The notes beneath the pieces were generated by a model. It ran no database searches, had not been told where the DNA came from, and saw only the letters and a program-made list of their open reading frames with translations. Shown one piece after another: positions 7,907-19,591 of a stretch of DNA of 64,000 nt (the first letter of the stretch is position 1; every line of letters starts with the position of its first letter). The position numbers and the translations under genes were made by a program. This stretch comes from an uncultured Oligoflexia bacterium (GTDB taxonomy: Bacteria > Bdellovibrionota > Bacteriovoracia > Bacteriovoracales > Bacteriovoracaceae), in NCBI GenBank assembly GCA_937120495.1, contig CAKZJW010000060.1, positions 30,265 through 94,264 of the forward strand. Reading direction: 5' to 3'.

Positions 7907-8347
7907 ATGGCTAAAAAAGTTACAGGTTTTATCAAGCTACAAATAGCAGGTGGTAAAGCGAATCCAGCACCTCCAATTGGGCCAGCACTTGGTCAAAAAG
8001 GTGTAAACATCATGGAGTTCTGTAAAGCATTCAATGCAAGAACTCAAAAAGAAGCGGGAACTATCTTCCCAACTATCATTACAGTTTATTCTGATAGATC
8101 TTTCTCATTTATTACTAAAACACCTCCAGCATCTTATATGCTTAAAAAATCACTTAAGATGAAGAGTTTTGCTAACAAACCAGGGCATGAAGTAGCAGGT
8201 ACTGTTTCTGAAACTCAGGTAGAAGAAGTAGCAAAAGCAAAAATGCCAGACTTAACTGCAGCAGGAATTGATGCAGCTAAAAGAACAATTGAAGGTTCAG
8301 TTCGTTCTTCAGGTCTTAAATTAGACTACAAAGAGTTTGAGGCTTAA
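7907..8347 (+). CDS. rplK: 50S ribosomal protein L11
   Basis: L11 forms the GTPase-associated stalk base on 23S rRNA. The 146 residues include the N-terminal proline-rich helix ([21 protein letters not shown]) that binds thiostrepton-type drugs, and the RNA-binding C-terminal domain ending in [13 protein letters not shown] sequence ([12 protein letters not shown]). GAGGAG lies seven bases before the ATG. The last residues YKEFEA are a slight extension over the usual 141. rplA follows by 11 bases. Confidence 0.98.
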   Translation: MAKKVTGFIKLQIAGGKANPAPPIGPALGQKGVNIMEFCKAFNARTQKEAGTIFPTIITVYSDRSFSFITKTPPASYMLKKSLKMKSFANKPGHEVAGTVSETQVEEVAKAKMPDLTAAGIDAAKRTIEGSVRSSGLKLDYKEFEA

Positions 8348-8358
8348 TCGGAGGAATT

Positions 8359-9063
8359 ATGAAAAAAATCAATAAAACTAGAAAAGAAGCATGGGCAAAA
8401 GTTGATACTAATAAGCTATATAATGTTACAGAAGCATTAGACTTAGCTAAAGAAACAGCGTTTGCAAAATTTGACGAAACTTTTGACGTAGCATTTAGAC
8501 TTGGTGTTGATCCAAGACATGCTGACCAAATGATCAGAGGGGCAATTGTAATGCCTGCTGGGACTGGTAAAAAAGTTAACGTTGTAGTTATTACATCTGG
8601 TGAAAATATCGCTAAATCAGAAGCTGCAGGTGCAGACCTTGTTGGTGGAGATGATATCATCCAAAAAATCCAAGGTGGATGGATGGATTTCGATAGAGTA
8701 ATTGCTACTCCAGATATGATGGGGAAAATCGGTAGAATCGCAAGAATTCTAGGGCCACGTGGTCTTATGCCTAACCCAAAACTTGGAACTGTTACAACTG
8801 ATGTTGAAAAAGCTATTAAAGAGCAAAAAGCTGGTAAGGTTGAATACAGAACTGAGAAAACTGGTATTGTTCACGTTCCATTTGGAAAGAAATCATTTAC
8901 TAACGAGCAACTTCTAGAAAACTTCAAAGCTATCGCTGGAGCAATCTCTAGAGCTAAACCTGCAAGTGCTAAAGGTACTTACATTAAGTCTGTTGTAATC
9001 AGTACTTCAATGGGACCAGGTGTAAAGCTTGATACAAATGATATCGCAACTACACTTGCATAA
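8359..9063 (+). CDS. rplA: 50S ribosomal protein L1
   Basis: L1 binds 23S rRNA at the E-site stalk and is usually the translational repressor of rplKA. The protein has 234 residues. Family landmarks are [20 protein letters not shown] near the N-terminus, [14 protein letters not shown] in the middle, and [15 protein letters not shown] near the C-terminus. A GGAGG site precedes the ATG. It is followed by the L10 leader, so transcription continues or restarts there. Confidence 0.98.
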   Translation: MKKINKTRKEAWAKVDTNKLYNVTEALDLAKETAFAKFDETFDVAFRLGVDPRHADQMIRGAIVMPAGTGKKVNVVVITSGENIAKSEAAGADLVGGDDIIQKIQGGWMDFDRVIATPDMMGKIGRIARILGPRGLMPNPKLGTVTTDVEKAIKEQKAGKVEYRTEKTGIVHVPFGKKSFTNEQLLENFKAIAGAISRAKPASAKGTYIKSVVISTSMGPGVKLDTNDIATTLA

Positions 9064-9075
9064 ATAATTAACATA

Positions 9076-9137
9076 GGTAAAGGGGTTGATGAAAGCCGGT
9101 TCGCTTTTGCGAGTAAAGCCTGCCCAAATCCCCCTCC
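9076..9137 (+). ncRNA. L10 leader: autoregulatory mRNA structure for rplJL
   Basis: Between rplA and rplJ lies a compact structure with the hallmarks of the bacterial L10 leader. AAAGGGG near 9079-9085 pairs with the run of C at 9130-9136, GATGAAAGCCGG opens the internal K-turn region, a CGC-TTTT-GCG hairpin sits in the middle, and AGTAAAGCC follows. The L10-(L12)4 complex binds this motif to repress translation. The 11-base sequence ATTAACATAGG occurs just before it (9067-9077) and again at the ribosome-binding site (9141-9151). Confidence 0.8.
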
Positions 9138-9163
9138 AATATTAACATAGGAGGATTCATATT

Positions 9164-9712
9164 ATGATGACTAGAGCTGAAAAAGACGTTCTGATCAAAA
9201 ACCTCAAAGAGAAAATTGAGACTTCAAAGGCTCTATTTCTAACTAACATGATTGGTATCGACGCAAACAGTGCTGTTGATCTAAGAAAGAAAGTTAGAGA
9301 TGCGAACGGGACTATTGTTGTTACAAAAAACGCTCTTTTTGGTAAAGCAGCAGCAGGAACGCACGCAGAAGCACTACTTACTGGTCTTAAAGGGACCAAT
9401 GCAGTTGCTTTCGCATTTGAAGATGCTCCAGGTGTCGCTAAAGCTATTTTTGAAGCAAGCGAAGACATGGAGTTGGTTACTCTTGGTAAGGGGTACCTAG
9501 GAACAGATCTACTTGAAGAAACTCAAGTAACTGAACTAGCGAAATTACCATCTAGAGATGAAATGCTTGGAACATTACTTGCTACATTTAATGCGCCAGT
9601 ATCTGCATTTGCTAGATTAATGAACTCAATCAAAGACGAGTGTGAAACACAGGGTGTAGAAAAGCCAGGTGACTTGAAGGTTGAGGCAGCTGTTGAAGAG
9701 ACTGCTGAATAA
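9164..9712 (+). CDS. rplJ: 50S ribosomal protein L10
   Basis: L10 (P0) anchors the L7/L12 dimers to the ribosomal stalk. The 182 residues begin with the family's N-terminal helix (KDVLIKNLKEKI), continue with LRKKVRDANGTIVVTKNAL, and end with a C-terminal helix that recruits L12 dimers. Two ATG codons are adjacent at 9164 and 9167; AGGAGGA at 9149-9155 fits the first slightly better. The tail is acidic. Expression is expected to be controlled by the leader immediately upstream. Confidence 0.97.
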   Translation: MMTRAEKDVLIKNLKEKIETSKALFLTNMIGIDANSAVDLRKKVRDANGTIVVTKNALFGKAAAGTHAEALLTGLKGTNAVAFAFEDAPGVAKAIFEASEDMELVTLGKGYLGTDLLEETQVTELAKLPSRDEMLGTLLATFNAPVSAFARLMNSIKDECETQGVEKPGDLKVEAAVEETAE

Positions 9713-9757
9713 TTTAAACAATTTAAACTATTAGAAAATAGATTTAGGAGAATAAAA

Positions 9758-10120
9758 ATGACTAACGAACAATTAATTGACCATATCTCAGGAATGACAG
9801 TATTAGACCTTGCTAACCTTGTTAAAGAATTAGAAGACAAGTTTGGTGTATCAGCAGCTCCTGTTGCTGTTGCTGGTGGAGCCGCTGCTGGTGGTGCCGC
9901 TGAAGAGAAAACTGAATTTGACGTAGTTCTTGCTGATGCAGGTGCTAAGAAAATCAATGTTATTAAAGAAGTAAGAGGAATCACTGGTCTTGGACTTAAA
10001 GAAGCGAAAGAAATCGTTGAAAGTGCTCCAAAAACTCTTAAAGAAGCTGTTGCAAAAGAAGAAGCTGAAGAAATCAAGAAAAAACTTGAAGCAGCTGGTG
10101 CAAAAGTTGAGCTTAAGTAA
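9758..10120 (+). CDS. rplL: 50S ribosomal protein L7/L12
   Basis: L7/L12 is the multi-copy stalk protein that recruits translation GTPases. The 120 residues have the expected three parts: an N-terminal dimerisation helix pair ([14 protein letters not shown]), an Ala/Gly-rich hinge (about residues 35-50), and the C-terminal domain with [17 protein letters not shown] and [20 protein letters not shown] lies eight bases before the ATG. An attenuator-like hairpin separates it from rpoB. Confidence 0.98.
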   Translation: MTNEQLIDHISGMTVLDLANLVKELEDKFGVSAAPVAVAGGAAAGGAAEEKTEFDVVLADAGAKKINVIKEVRGITGLGLKEAKEIVESAPKTLKEAVAKEEAEEIKKKLEAAGAKVELK

Positions 10121-10166
10121 TTTAGAAAGAATAAACATAGCGTCATAGCTTGTTAAATAAATTTCG

Positions 10167-10196
10167 TGGAAGTGCACATTGTGCACTTCCATTTTT
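10167..10196 (+). terminator. attenuator-like terminator between rplL and rpoB
   Basis: TGGAAGTGCACA and TGTGCACTTCCA form a perfect inverted repeat around a single T (25 bases), followed by TTTTTG. In practice the inner pairs open to give a small loop. E. coli has a partial terminator and an RNase III site here that lower rpoBC relative to rplJL; the same role is inferred. Confidence 0.75.
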
Positions 10197-10269
10197 GCGT
10201 TTGTACATGTAAATAGAACAATAATTAGTTTTTAAAATATATATATTTTTATCTGAGGAGTCAGTTCAA

Positions 10270-13200
10270 ATGACAAAAGTTTTCAGCCCGAATGAGTGGT
10301 ACAGATGTAACTTCAGTAGAAGTGAAACTGTAATTGAGCCACCTAAGTTAATGAAGCTTCAGATCTCTTCTTACGAAGATTTCCTGCAAAAAGATGTTCC
10401 CCCTGCAAGACGTGAAGACAAAGGTCTTCAAGCTGTTTTTAAATCAGTATTTCCAATATTTGATTTCAATAAAACTGTGTCTTTAGAATTTGTAAGCTAT
10501 TCACTTGAAGAGCCAAAATATTCTGTTCAAGAATGTAAAGCCCGTGGTCTATCTTATGAGTCACCATTAAAAGTTACTGTTAGATTAGTATTTTTTGATG
10601 TTGATGAAGAAGACGAAGAGAATAAAACAATTTCTTCTATTAAAGAGCAGGAAGTTTATCTAGGTAATATTCCACTTATGACAGAGACAGGTTCTTTTGT
10701 TTATAATGGTACGGAAAGAGTAATTGTTTCTCAGTTACACAGATCTCCTGGTATTATCTTTGAGCACGACAGTGGAAAGAAACACTCAAGTGGAAAACTT
10801 TTATACTCAGCAAGAATCATCCCTCATAGAGGTTCATGGTTAGACTTTGAGTTTGATCATAAAAATGTTCTTTTTGCTAGAATTGATAGAAAAAGAAAAC
10901 TTCATGCAACTGTAGTTCTTAAATCTTTAGGTTACTCAACAAGTGAACTTCTTGACCTTTTCTACAAAAAAGAAACTCTACATTTAAAAGAAGGAGCTTT
11001 TGCTCGTGAATTAGATGTAACTTTACTTCAAGGTTCAAGAGCAAATGATGATATTCTTGATCCAAAATCTGGAAAGCCAATTGTTAAAGCTGGAAAGAAA
11101 ATTACAAAAGTTTCTGTAAAGAAACTTGTTGAAGCAAAAATTAACAAATTCCCATTAGAGATGGAGCAAGTTGTTGGAAAAGTTGTTGGTAGCGATATCT
11201 ACGACGAAGAAACTGGTGAAGTTATTGTTTCTGCAAATGAAGCACTAACTGAAGCTCTTGTTTTTGACCTAATCAATGCTGGAATTAATAAAATAGATGT
11301 TCTTTATATTGATGGAGTTAATTCTTCTGATCAAATTAGAAACACACTTCTATTAGATAAAACAAATTCTTACGAAGACGCATTAATTAAAATCTTCGAA
11401 AGACTTCGTCCAGGTGAGCCACCAACAGTTGAAGCAGCTGAGGCATTATTCCAATCTCTATTCTTTGATGACACAAGATATGACCTATCAAAAGTTGGTC
11501 GTATGAAAATCAATTATAAGTTTGGTTTAGATATACCTGTAGAAAATACAACTATTACTAAAGACGATATTATTAGAACTGTTAACTACCTTGTTGATCT
11601 TAACAACGGTAAAGGTAAAGTTGATGATATCGATCACTTAGGTAACAGAAGAGTAAGAGCGGTTGGTGAACTTCTTGAGAACCAATTTAGAGTTGGTCTT
11701 GTAAGAATGGAAAGAGCTGTTCGTGAAAGAATGTCTATCCAAGAATTAGAAACAATGATGCCTCATGATCTAGTTAACCAAAAGCCTGTTGCGGCTGCAG
11801 TTAAAGAGTTCTTTGGTTCATCTCAGCTTTCTCAATTTATGGATCAAACAAATCCTCTTTCAGAAGTTACACATAAAAGAAGACTTTCAGCTCTTGGGCC
11901 AGGTGGTCTAACAAGAGAGAGAGCCGGATTCGAAGTACGTGACGTTCACGCAACTCACTACGGAAGAATGTGTCCAGTTGAAACTCCAGAGGGACCAAAC
12001 ATTGGTCTAATTACTTCTCTTGCAACTTTTGCAAAAGTTTCTGAGTATGGATTTATTGAAACTCCATATAGAAACGTTGCGGATAACGGAGCGGTATCTA
12101 AAGGTGTTGAATATTTTTCTTCATTCCAAGAAGAAGGAAAAATTATTGCTCAGGCTAACACTGGTAGAGTAAATAAAGAAGGTAAGTTAGAAGGTGCTCT
12201 GATACCTGCACGTCGTGAAGGTGAACTTGCACTTGTTGATGCAGAAGAAATCGAATTAATGGACGTTGGTCCTTCTCAGATGATCTCGATTGCAACATCA
12301 TTGATTCCATTTTTGGAGCATGATGATGCCAACCGTGCCCTAATGGGATCGAACATGATGAGACAGGCCGTACCTGTTGTTAGAACTGATGCTCCAATAG
12401 TTGGTACTGGTGTTGAGGCAATTGTTGCTAAAGACTCTGGTGCAATTATCTTTGCAAAAAATAACGGTAGAGTAATCTTTGTTGATTCAAATAGAATCGT
12501 TATCCAAAGCGATAACTTCAAAGATGATGAATCAGGTGTAGAAATTTATCACCTAATCAAATACCAAAGAACAAATCAAAATACATGTACTAACCAAAAA
12601 GCTCTTGTAAAAGAGGGTGATAAAGTTAAGGCCGGAGACGTTATTGCTGATGGTCCTGGTACTCATATGGGTGACATCGCTTTAGGACAAAACGTTCTTG
12701 TAGCATTCATGCCATGGGGTGGTTACAACTACGAGGATTCAATTCTTATCTCTGAAAACCTTCTTGCAAAAGATGTGTTTACATCAGTGCATATTGAGTC
12801 TTTCGAAGCTGAAGCTCGTGATACAAAGCTTGGTAAAGAAGAGATCACTAGAGACATTCCAAACGTAAGTGAAGAAGCTCTTAAAGATCTTGATGAAGCT
12901 GGTATCATCAGAGTTGGTGCTGTTATTAAGCCTGGAGACATTTTAATTGGTAAGATTACACCTAAAGGTGAATCACAATTATCTCCAGAGGAAAAACTTC
13001 TTAAAGCAATCTTTGGTGATAAAGCCGGAGATGTTAAAGATACTTCATTAAGAGTTCCATCTTCAGTAAGAGGAACAGTTATTGATGCTCACGTTTTCAC
13101 AAGAGAAGGTGTTGAGCTTGATTCAAGAAGTAAAGCAATCATTGAAAGAGAAACTTCTCTTATTAGAAGAGATGAATCAATCGAAATTCGTGCGATCCAA

Positions 13201-14391
13201 AACTCTTCATTAGTTGCAATTGAAAAAATGCTTAAAGGTTCTAAGACTACTGATAGTTTAGTATCAGAAGACGGTTCAACAGAATTACTTGCCAAGGGCG
13301 CAGATATTACAGCTGCAAGTCTTGCAAAAGTTCCTTTTGAACTAATTGGATATATTCCTCTAGAAGCTGAGCTTGAAGAGAAACTAACTGAATACTTTGC
13401 AGACGTAAGAAACAGAATCAATCTTGTTCGTACTAAAGCAAATGATGAAGTTGCAAAACTTCACAAAGGTGATGAGTTACTTCCAGGTGTTATCAAGAAA
13501 GTTATCGTATATGTTGCTATTAAGCGTAAGCTTCAAGCAGGTGATAAGATGGCCGGACGTCACGGTAACAAAGGGGTTATCTCAAGAGTACTTCCAAAAG
13601 AAGACATGCCATACCTTGCGGATGGTGAGCCAGTTGAAATCGTATTGAACCCACTAGGGGTACCTTCACGTATGAACATTGGTCAGCTTCTTGAGCTTCA
13701 CCTTGGGTGGGCTGGACGTGGTCTTGGTGAGAAAATTAACTATATGCTTGAGCAGCAATATGAAATGCACAAGCTTAAAGATTTAATCTCATCTATCTAC
13801 AAATCTGAAAAAGTTGATGCTTGGTTGAAAAAAGCAAGCGATAAAGATGTTCTTCACTTATCAAACAACCTTAAGACAGGTGTTCGTTTCTCAACTCCAG
13901 CATTTGATGGTGCAAGAGAAACAGATATTGAAGATATGCTTGAATTAGCTGATCTTGATAAGAGTGGGAAGACAACATTATTTGATGGAATTACAGGTGA
14001 AGCTTTCTCTGAGGAAGTTACTGTAGGAATCATGTACATGTTAAAACTTCACCATCTTGTTGATGAAAAGATTCACGCAAGAAGTACTGGACCTTACTCT
14101 CTAGTTACTCAACAACCTCTTGGTGGTAAAGCACAATTTGGTGGTCAGAGACTTGGGGAGATGGAAGTTTGGGCTCTTGAGGCATATGGAGCAGCTTATA
14201 CATTACAAGAGTTCTTAACTGTTAAATCTGATGATGTTGTTGGTCGTACAAGAATGTATGAGTCAATCGTTAAAGGTGAAAAAGTTCTTGAACCAGGGTT
14301 ACCAGAGTCATTCAACGTACTAGTAAAAGAGTTACAAGCACTAGCACTTGATATGAAACTAGAGGAACCAACTGTAGAGAATCAGCCGTAG
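10270..14391 (+). CDS. rpoB: RNA polymerase beta subunit
   Basis: The catalytic beta subunit, 1373 residues (E. coli 1342). The rifampicin pocket reads [15 protein letters not shown] and then [14 protein letters not shown], with no residue typical of resistance. [21 protein letters not shown] follows. [15 protein letters not shown] carries the conserved catalytic lysine region, and [17 protein letters not shown] lies near the C-terminus. The start has GAGGAG eight to ten bases upstream. The gap to rpoC is 53 bases and holds a small hairpin. Confidence 0.99.
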   Translation: MTKVFSPNEWYRCNFSRSETVIEPPKLMKLQISSYEDFLQKDVPPARREDKGLQAVFKSVFPIFDFNKTVSLEFVSYSLEEPKYSVQECKARGLSYESPLKVTVRLVFFDVDEEDEENKTISSIKEQEVYLGNIPLMTETGSFVYNGTERVIVSQLHRSPGIIFEHDSGKKHSSGKLLYSARIIPHRGSWLDFEFDHKNVLFARIDRKRKLHATVVLKSLGYSTSELLDLFYKKETLHLKEGAFARELDVTLLQGSRANDDILDPKSGKPIVKAGKKITKVSVKKLVEAKINKFPLEMEQVVGKVVGSDIYDEETGEVIVSANEALTEALVFDLINAGINKIDVLYIDGVNSSDQIRNTLLLDKTNSYEDALIKIFERLRPGEPPTVEAAEALFQSLFFDDTRYDLSKVGRMKINYKFGLDIPVENTTITKDDIIRTVNYLVDLNNGKGKVDDIDHLGNRRVRAVGELLENQFRVGLVRMERAVRERMSIQELETMMPHDLVNQKPVAAAVKEFFGSSQLSQFMDQTNPLSEVTHKRRLSALGPGGLTRERAGFEVRDVHATHYGRMCPVETPEGPNIGLITSLATFAKVSEYGFIETPYRNVADNGAVSKGVEYFSSFQEEGKIIAQANTGRVNKEGKLEGALIPARREGELALVDAEEIELMDVGPSQMISIATSLIPFLEHDDANRALMGSNMMRQAVPVVRTDAPIVGTGVEAIVAKDSGAIIFAKNNGRVIFVDSNRIVIQSDNFKDDESGVEIYHLIKYQRTNQNTCTNQKALVKEGDKVKAGDVIADGPGTHMGDIALGQNVLVAFMPWGGYNYEDSILISENLLAKDVFTSVHIESFEAEARDTKLGKEEITRDIPNVSEEALKDLDEAGIIRVGAVIKPGDILIGKITPKGESQLSPEEKLLKAIFGDKAGDVKDTSLRVPSSVRGTVIDAHVFTREGVELDSRSKAIIERETSLIRRDESIEIRAIQNSSLVAIEKMLKGSKTTDSLVSEDGSTELLAKGADITAASLAKVPFELIGYIPLEAELEEKLTEYFADVRNRINLVRTKANDEVAKLHKGDELLPGVIKKVIVYVAIKRKLQAGDKMAGRHGNKGVISRVLPKEDMPYLADGEPVEIVLNPLGVPSRMNIGQLLELHLGWAGRGLGEKINYMLEQQYEMHKLKDLISSIYKSEKVDAWLKKASDKDVLHLSNNLKTGVRFSTPAFDGARETDIEDMLELADLDKSGKTTLFDGITGEAFSEEVTVGIMYMLKLHHLVDEKIHARSTGPYSLVTQQPLGGKAQFGGQRLGEMEVWALEAYGAAYTLQEFLTVKSDDVVGRTRMYESIVKGEKVLEPGLPESFNVLVKELQALALDMKLEEPTVENQP

Positions 14392-14411
14392 ATAACTTGT
14401 AATTTTTTAAC

Positions 14412-14430
14412 AACTAATCATAAATTAGTT
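14412..14430 (+). promoter_or_regulatory. small hairpin before rpoC ribosome-binding site
   Basis: AACTAAT and ATTAGTT form seven A-T-rich pairs around a CATAA loop, ending just before AGAGG of rpoC. It is weak; it may keep the ribosome-binding site exposed or be incidental. Confidence 0.3.
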
Positions 14431-14444
14431 AGAGGTATAAATTA

Positions 14445-17400
14445 ATGAAAGATTTATTAAACTTTTTCGATAAACCAAAAGATCCAATTAGTATTGAGGC
14501 TGTTTCTATCAGAATGGCTTCTCCTGATACAATTAGAGAGTGGTCATTTGGTGAAGTAAAAAAACCAGAAACAATCAACTACAGAACTTTTAAGCCAGAA
14601 AGAGATGGTTTGTTCTGTGCAAAGATCTTTGGACCAATCAAAGATTATGAGTGTATCTGTGGTAAATACAAAAGAATGAAGCACAGAGGTGTTGTTTGTG
14701 AAAAGTGTGGTGTTGAAGTTACACTTTCAAAAGTTCGTCGTGAAAGATGTGGTCATATCGAATTAGCAAGTCCTGTTGCTCATATTTGGTTTTTAAGATC
14801 TCTTCCTTCAAGAATTGGAGCTTTATTAGACCTAACACTTAAAGATCTTGAAAGAGTTCTTTATAACGAAGCATATATTGTTCTTGAATCAGCTACTGAT
14901 AATCAAGATGGTGGTCTTCAGGTTGGAACAATTCTTTCTGAAGCAAAAGCTCATGAGCTTAAAGCTGCAGGAGTAGACTTTAAAGCTGGAATGGGTGGTG
15001 AAGTTGCTAAGGATCTATTATCAAAAGTTGATATTGATACTTTAAATAAAGAATTAAGACGTGGATTAAAAGAAGCGACTACTGAACTTAACAGAGCTAA
15101 AATCATTAAAAGATTAAAAGTTGTTGAGTCACTAATTAAATCTCCAAATAAACCTGAGTGGTTTATGATGGATGTTATCCCAGTTCTTCCACCAGATCTT
15201 CGTCCACTAGTACCTCTTGAGGCCGGAAGATTTGCAACTTCAGATCTTAACGATCTTTATAGAAGAGTAATAAACAGAAATAACCGTCTTAAAAGACTTA
15301 AAGAATTAAACGCACCAGAAATTATTATTAGAAATGAGAAAAGAATGCTTCAAGAAGCAGTTGATGCTCTTTTTGATAATGGTAGACGTGGTAAAGTATT
15401 TACTGGAGCTAATAAGCGTCCACTTAGATCACTTTCAGACATGCTTAAAGGTAAGCAAGGTCGTTTCCGTCAAAACCTTCTTGGTAAACGTGTTGATTAT
15501 TCTGGACGTTCGGTTATCGTTGTTGGACCAAGCTTAAGACTTCATCAATGTGGTCTTCCAAAAGCGATGGGACTAGAATTATTTAAACCATTTATTTACA
15601 GTAAACTAATTCAAAAAGGTCACTGTACAACAATAAAAGTTGCCAAAAGAATGGTTGAGCAACAAAAGCAAGAAGTTTGGGATATCCTAGATGAAGTTGT
15701 TCGTGAGCACCCGGTTCTTCTAAACCGTGCACCTACGCTTCACAGACTTGGGATCCAAGCATTTGAGCCAGTTTTAATTGAAGGAAAAGCAATTCGTCTT
15801 CACCCTCTAGTATGTACAGCCTTCAACGCTGACTTTGATGGTGACCAGATGGCCGTTCACGTTCCTCTTTCTATTGAAGCTCAAATTGAATGTAGAGTTC
15901 TTGCAATGAGTACAAACAATATACTTTCTCCAAAAGATGGATCACCAATTATTGTTCCATCACAGGATATCGTTCTTGGAATGTATTACATGACAAGAAT
16001 TAGACCATTTGCTCGTGGATACGATTCTGTATTCTCTTCTAAAGAAGAAGCGCAATTTGCTTACCATACAGGTAAATTACACTTACAAGCACCGGTTAAA
16101 GTTCGCCTAAATGATGAAATGATTGAAACAACTGTTGGTAGAACATTTGTTCACGATATCATTCCAGCTTGTCTAAACTATGAAGACATAAACAAAATTT
16201 TAAATAAGAAAGAACTAGGTAAGCTTCTTGATAAGGCGTACAGAAGAGGGTCTGAAAAAGATACTGTTCTTCTTGCTGATGCAATTATGCAAACAGGTTA
16301 CTCTTATGCAACTAAAGCCGGGATTTCAATCAATGTTAAAGACATGGTTGTTCCAAAAGAGAAGAAAGGTATTATCGAAACTTCTCAAGCTGAAGTTGAT
16401 CAAATTACAAACGAATACAATGAAGGTTCAATCACTAACGGTGAGCGATACAATAAGATTGTCGATGTTTGGGCACAAACAAACGAAAAACTTTCAAAAG
16501 TTATGATCGACGGTCTCTCTCTTGATACTTTCGTTTCAGAAAAAGATGGTGAAAAGAAAACAGCACCTTCTTTCAACGCGATTTATATGATGGCGGATTC
16601 TGGAGCAAGGGGTTCTGCAGCTCAGATTAGACAGCTTGCGGGTATGAGGGGTCTAATGGCGAAACCTTCTGGTGAAATTATTGAAACACCAATTACATCA
16701 AACTTCCGTGAAGGTCTTTCAGTTCTAGAATACTTTGCTTCTTCTCACGGTGCCCGTAAAGGTCTTGCCGATACAGCACTTAAGACAGCAAACTCTGGAT
16801 ACCTAACAAGAAGACTTGTTGATGTTGCACAAGATGCAATCATCAGAGGTACTGATTGTGGAGCTGATGATGGTATTACAATTACTTCAAGAATTGAAAA
16901 CGGTGAAATTACAGAACATGTTGCTGAAAGAGTTTTAGGGCGTACAGCGCTTGAAGATGTTAAAGCACAAGATGGATCTGTATTATTTGAAAGAAATCAT
17001 ATGTTTACTGAAGTAGACGTAGCTTCAATTGAAGCAGAAGAAATCGATCAAATCGCAGTTAGATCAGTTCTTACATGTAAAGAAAAATACGGTTTCTGTG
17101 CTACTTGTTTTGGTCGTGACCTCGCAAGAGGTAAGATGGTTTCTGTTGGTGAAGCTGTTGGTGTAATCGCAGCTCAATCAATTGGAGAGCCAGGTACACA
17201 GCTTACCATGAGAACTTTCCACGTTGGTGGTACTGCAACTGCAGGTGCTCAGGTAAATAAAACAGAATCAAGAACAGCCGGAACTTTATCATTTGATAAC
17301 GTAAGCGTTGTTAATAGAGATGATGGAACAATGATTATCATGAATAAAATTGGTGAAATCGTTGTAAAAACAGATCAAGGTGTTGAGAAGGAAAGATATC

Positions 17401-18563
17401 CGGCAATTTATGGTGCAACTATCTTCAAGAAAGATGGCGACGCAGTTGTAGTTGGTGAAAAAATCTTAGAATGGGACCCGTTCGCAGCTCCAACTATTTG
17501 TGAAGTTAAAGGTAAAGTTGTATTCGAAGAAATGATCGTTGGATCAACTGTAAAAGAAGAAATGGATGCTGTTACAGGGCTTTCACATAAAGTTGTAACA
17601 GAAGCTAAAAATAAAGAAGATGCTGGTAAACAACCAAGAATTGTTCTTGTTGATGCTTCAGGTGAACCTCTTATAGTTCCAGGAACTAAGAGACAAGCAA
17701 TTTATAGACTTCCAATCGGAGCTCACATCGTTGTAAACGAAGGTGATGAAATTGATGGTGGTACTGTAATTTCTAAGGTTCAACGTGAATCAACAAAGAC
17801 TAAGGATATTACCGGTGGTCTTCCAAGAGTTGCGGAATTATTCGAAGCTCGTAAGCCAGCAAACTCTGCACTTATCGCAGATCAAGCAGGTACAATTGAG
17901 TACGGACCAGAAGTGCGTGGTTCAAGAAGAATTATCATTCGTCCAGAAGACGGTGGTGAAGCTTCAGTTGTTGCAGTCCCTAAAGGTCGTTACGTAATCG
18001 TTAACGAAGGTGACTATGTTCGTCCTGGTGACCCAATCATGGATGGACCAACAAACCCTCATGAAATTCTAAGAGTTATGGGTGAAAAAGCAGTTGCTGC
18101 TTATATCTCTGATGAAATTCAAGATGTTTATAGACTTCAAGGTGTTAAGATCGATGATAAACACATTGAAGTAATTGTTACGCAGATGTTAAAGAAAGTT
18201 GAAATTACTAATGCCGGAGACTCAATGTTTGTTGAAGGTGATTCGGTAACTAAAGGAACTTTAGTTGATGCTAACGAATTATTAGTTGCTGATGGAGCGA
18301 GCCCAGCTCAATCTAGATCACTTTTACTAGGAATCACGAAAGCTTCTCTAAGCACTGATTCATTCCTTTCTGCTGCTTCTTTCCAAGAAACAACGAAAGT
18401 ATTGACGCAGGCTACACTAGAAGGTAAGAAAGATTATCTACGTGGTCTGAAAGAGAATATCCTTATGGGTAGACTTGTTCCAGCTGGAACTGGGGTTCCG
18501 CGTTATAGTGATTTTGAAGCTAGCGCGAAAAAAGAAGAAGATCATATTAGTTTATCAATGTAA
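14445..18563 (+). CDS. rpoC: RNA polymerase beta' subunit
   Basis: The beta' subunit, 1372 residues. The first zinc site is CICGKYKR...CEKCG (residues about 69-87), [12 protein letters not shown] holds the three catalytic Asp residues that bind magnesium, and the second zinc site uses [27 protein letters not shown] marks the trigger-loop region. The usual M of RRERMGHIEL is C here. AGAGG precedes the ATG by about eight bases. No large lineage insertion was evident by length. Confidence 0.99.
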   Translation: MKDLLNFFDKPKDPISIEAVSIRMASPDTIREWSFGEVKKPETINYRTFKPERDGLFCAKIFGPIKDYECICGKYKRMKHRGVVCEKCGVEVTLSKVRRERCGHIELASPVAHIWFLRSLPSRIGALLDLTLKDLERVLYNEAYIVLESATDNQDGGLQVGTILSEAKAHELKAAGVDFKAGMGGEVAKDLLSKVDIDTLNKELRRGLKEATTELNRAKIIKRLKVVESLIKSPNKPEWFMMDVIPVLPPDLRPLVPLEAGRFATSDLNDLYRRVINRNNRLKRLKELNAPEIIIRNEKRMLQEAVDALFDNGRRGKVFTGANKRPLRSLSDMLKGKQGRFRQNLLGKRVDYSGRSVIVVGPSLRLHQCGLPKAMGLELFKPFIYSKLIQKGHCTTIKVAKRMVEQQKQEVWDILDEVVREHPVLLNRAPTLHRLGIQAFEPVLIEGKAIRLHPLVCTAFNADFDGDQMAVHVPLSIEAQIECRVLAMSTNNILSPKDGSPIIVPSQDIVLGMYYMTRIRPFARGYDSVFSSKEEAQFAYHTGKLHLQAPVKVRLNDEMIETTVGRTFVHDIIPACLNYEDINKILNKKELGKLLDKAYRRGSEKDTVLLADAIMQTGYSYATKAGISINVKDMVVPKEKKGIIETSQAEVDQITNEYNEGSITNGERYNKIVDVWAQTNEKLSKVMIDGLSLDTFVSEKDGEKKTAPSFNAIYMMADSGARGSAAQIRQLAGMRGLMAKPSGEIIETPITSNFREGLSVLEYFASSHGARKGLADTALKTANSGYLTRRLVDVAQDAIIRGTDCGADDGITITSRIENGEITEHVAERVLGRTALEDVKAQDGSVLFERNHMFTEVDVASIEAEEIDQIAVRSVLTCKEKYGFCATCFGRDLARGKMVSVGEAVGVIAAQSIGEPGTQLTMRTFHVGGTATAGAQVNKTESRTAGTLSFDNVSVVNRDDGTMIIMNKIGEIVVKTDQGVEKERYPAIYGATIFKKDGDAVVVGEKILEWDPFAAPTICEVKGKVVFEEMIVGSTVKEEMDAVTGLSHKVVTEAKNKEDAGKQPRIVLVDASGEPLIVPGTKRQAIYRLPIGAHIVVNEGDEIDGGTVISKVQRESTKTKDITGGLPRVAELFEARKPANSALIADQAGTIEYGPEVRGSRRIIIRPEDGGEASVVAVPKGRYVIVNEGDYVRPGDPIMDGPTNPHEILRVMGEKAVAAYISDEIQDVYRLQGVKIDDKHIEVIVTQMLKKVEITNAGDSMFVEGDSVTKGTLVDANELLVADGASPAQSRSLLLGITKASLSTDSFLSAASFQETTKVLTQATLEGKKDYLRGLKENILMGRLVPAGTGVPRYSDFEASAKKEEDHISLSM

Positions 18564-18574
18564 AAAAAACTTGT

Positions 18575-18610
18575 TTTAGGATGGGCCATGTGTTAAAAGT
18601 CCATCCTAAA
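18575..18610 (+). promoter_or_regulatory. hairpin in the rpoC-rpsL gap
   Basis: TTTAGGATGG and CCATCCTAAA form ten perfect pairs with a 16-base loop. No T-run follows, so a simple terminator is unlikely. It could be an RNA processing site or a binding site for str-operon autoregulation (S7 in E. coli). Role unknown. Confidence 0.5.
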
Positions 18611-18641
18611 CATAAGTAGATTATTTTAAGGAGCATAGAAA

Positions 18642-19016
18642 ATGCCTACTATTAACCAATTAGTTCGTAAGGGAAGAACAGACAAGTTTACAAAAACGAA
18701 GTCTCCAGCACTAGTTGCTTGCCCTCAAAGACGTGGAGTTTGTACACGTGTTTATACGACGACTCCAAAGAAACCAAACTCAGCGATGAGAAAAGTATGT
18801 AAAGTTAAGTTAACATCAGGATTTGAAGTTATCTCTTATATCGGTGGAGAAGGTCACAACCTTCAAGAACACTCTATTGTTTTAATTAGAGGTGGAAGAG
18901 TTAAAGATCTTCCAGGTGTTCGTTACCATACTGTTAGAGGTACATTAGATGCATCTGGTGTAGATAAAAGAAGACAGGGCCGTTCTAAGTACGGTGCTAA
19001 GAGACCTAAAGCTTAA
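18642..19016 (+). CDS. rpsL: 30S ribosomal protein S12
   Basis: S12 lies at the decoding centre. The 124 residues start [12 protein letters not shown]. Both streptomycin-determining lysines are the sensitive type: TPKKPNSA (K43 region) and [13 protein letters not shown] (K88 region). AAGGAG lies seven to eight bases before the ATG. First gene of the str block; rpsG begins 21 bases downstream. Confidence 0.99.
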   Translation: MPTINQLVRKGRTDKFTKTKSPALVACPQRRGVCTRVYTTTPKKPNSAMRKVCKVKLTSGFEVISYIGGEGHNLQEHSIVLIRGGRVKDLPGVRYHTVRGTLDASGVDKRRQGRSKYGAKRPKA

Positions 19017-19034
19017 GCTTTATAGACGAGGTAA

Positions 19035-19508
<474 letters not shown>

Positions 19509-19532
19509 TTTAAAAAATCTTTTTATAGATAC

Positions 19533-19561
19533 AAAGGAGCGTTTTTGCGCTCCTTTTTTTT
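19533..19561 (+). terminator. Rho-independent terminator after rpsG
   Basis: GGAGCG and CGCTCC pair around a TTTTTG loop, with flanking A and T runs and a tail of eight T. It separates rpsLG from fusA-tuf. Confidence 0.8.
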
Positions 19562-19591
19562 GTTAAAAACACAAGTTTGGAATATTAAAAA

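Noticed and set aside
9523..10146. Antisense 207-residue frame over rplJ-rplL
   Set aside because: Ser/Ala/Phe-rich text produced by reading Ala- and Lys-rich ribosomal genes backwards; no start signal.
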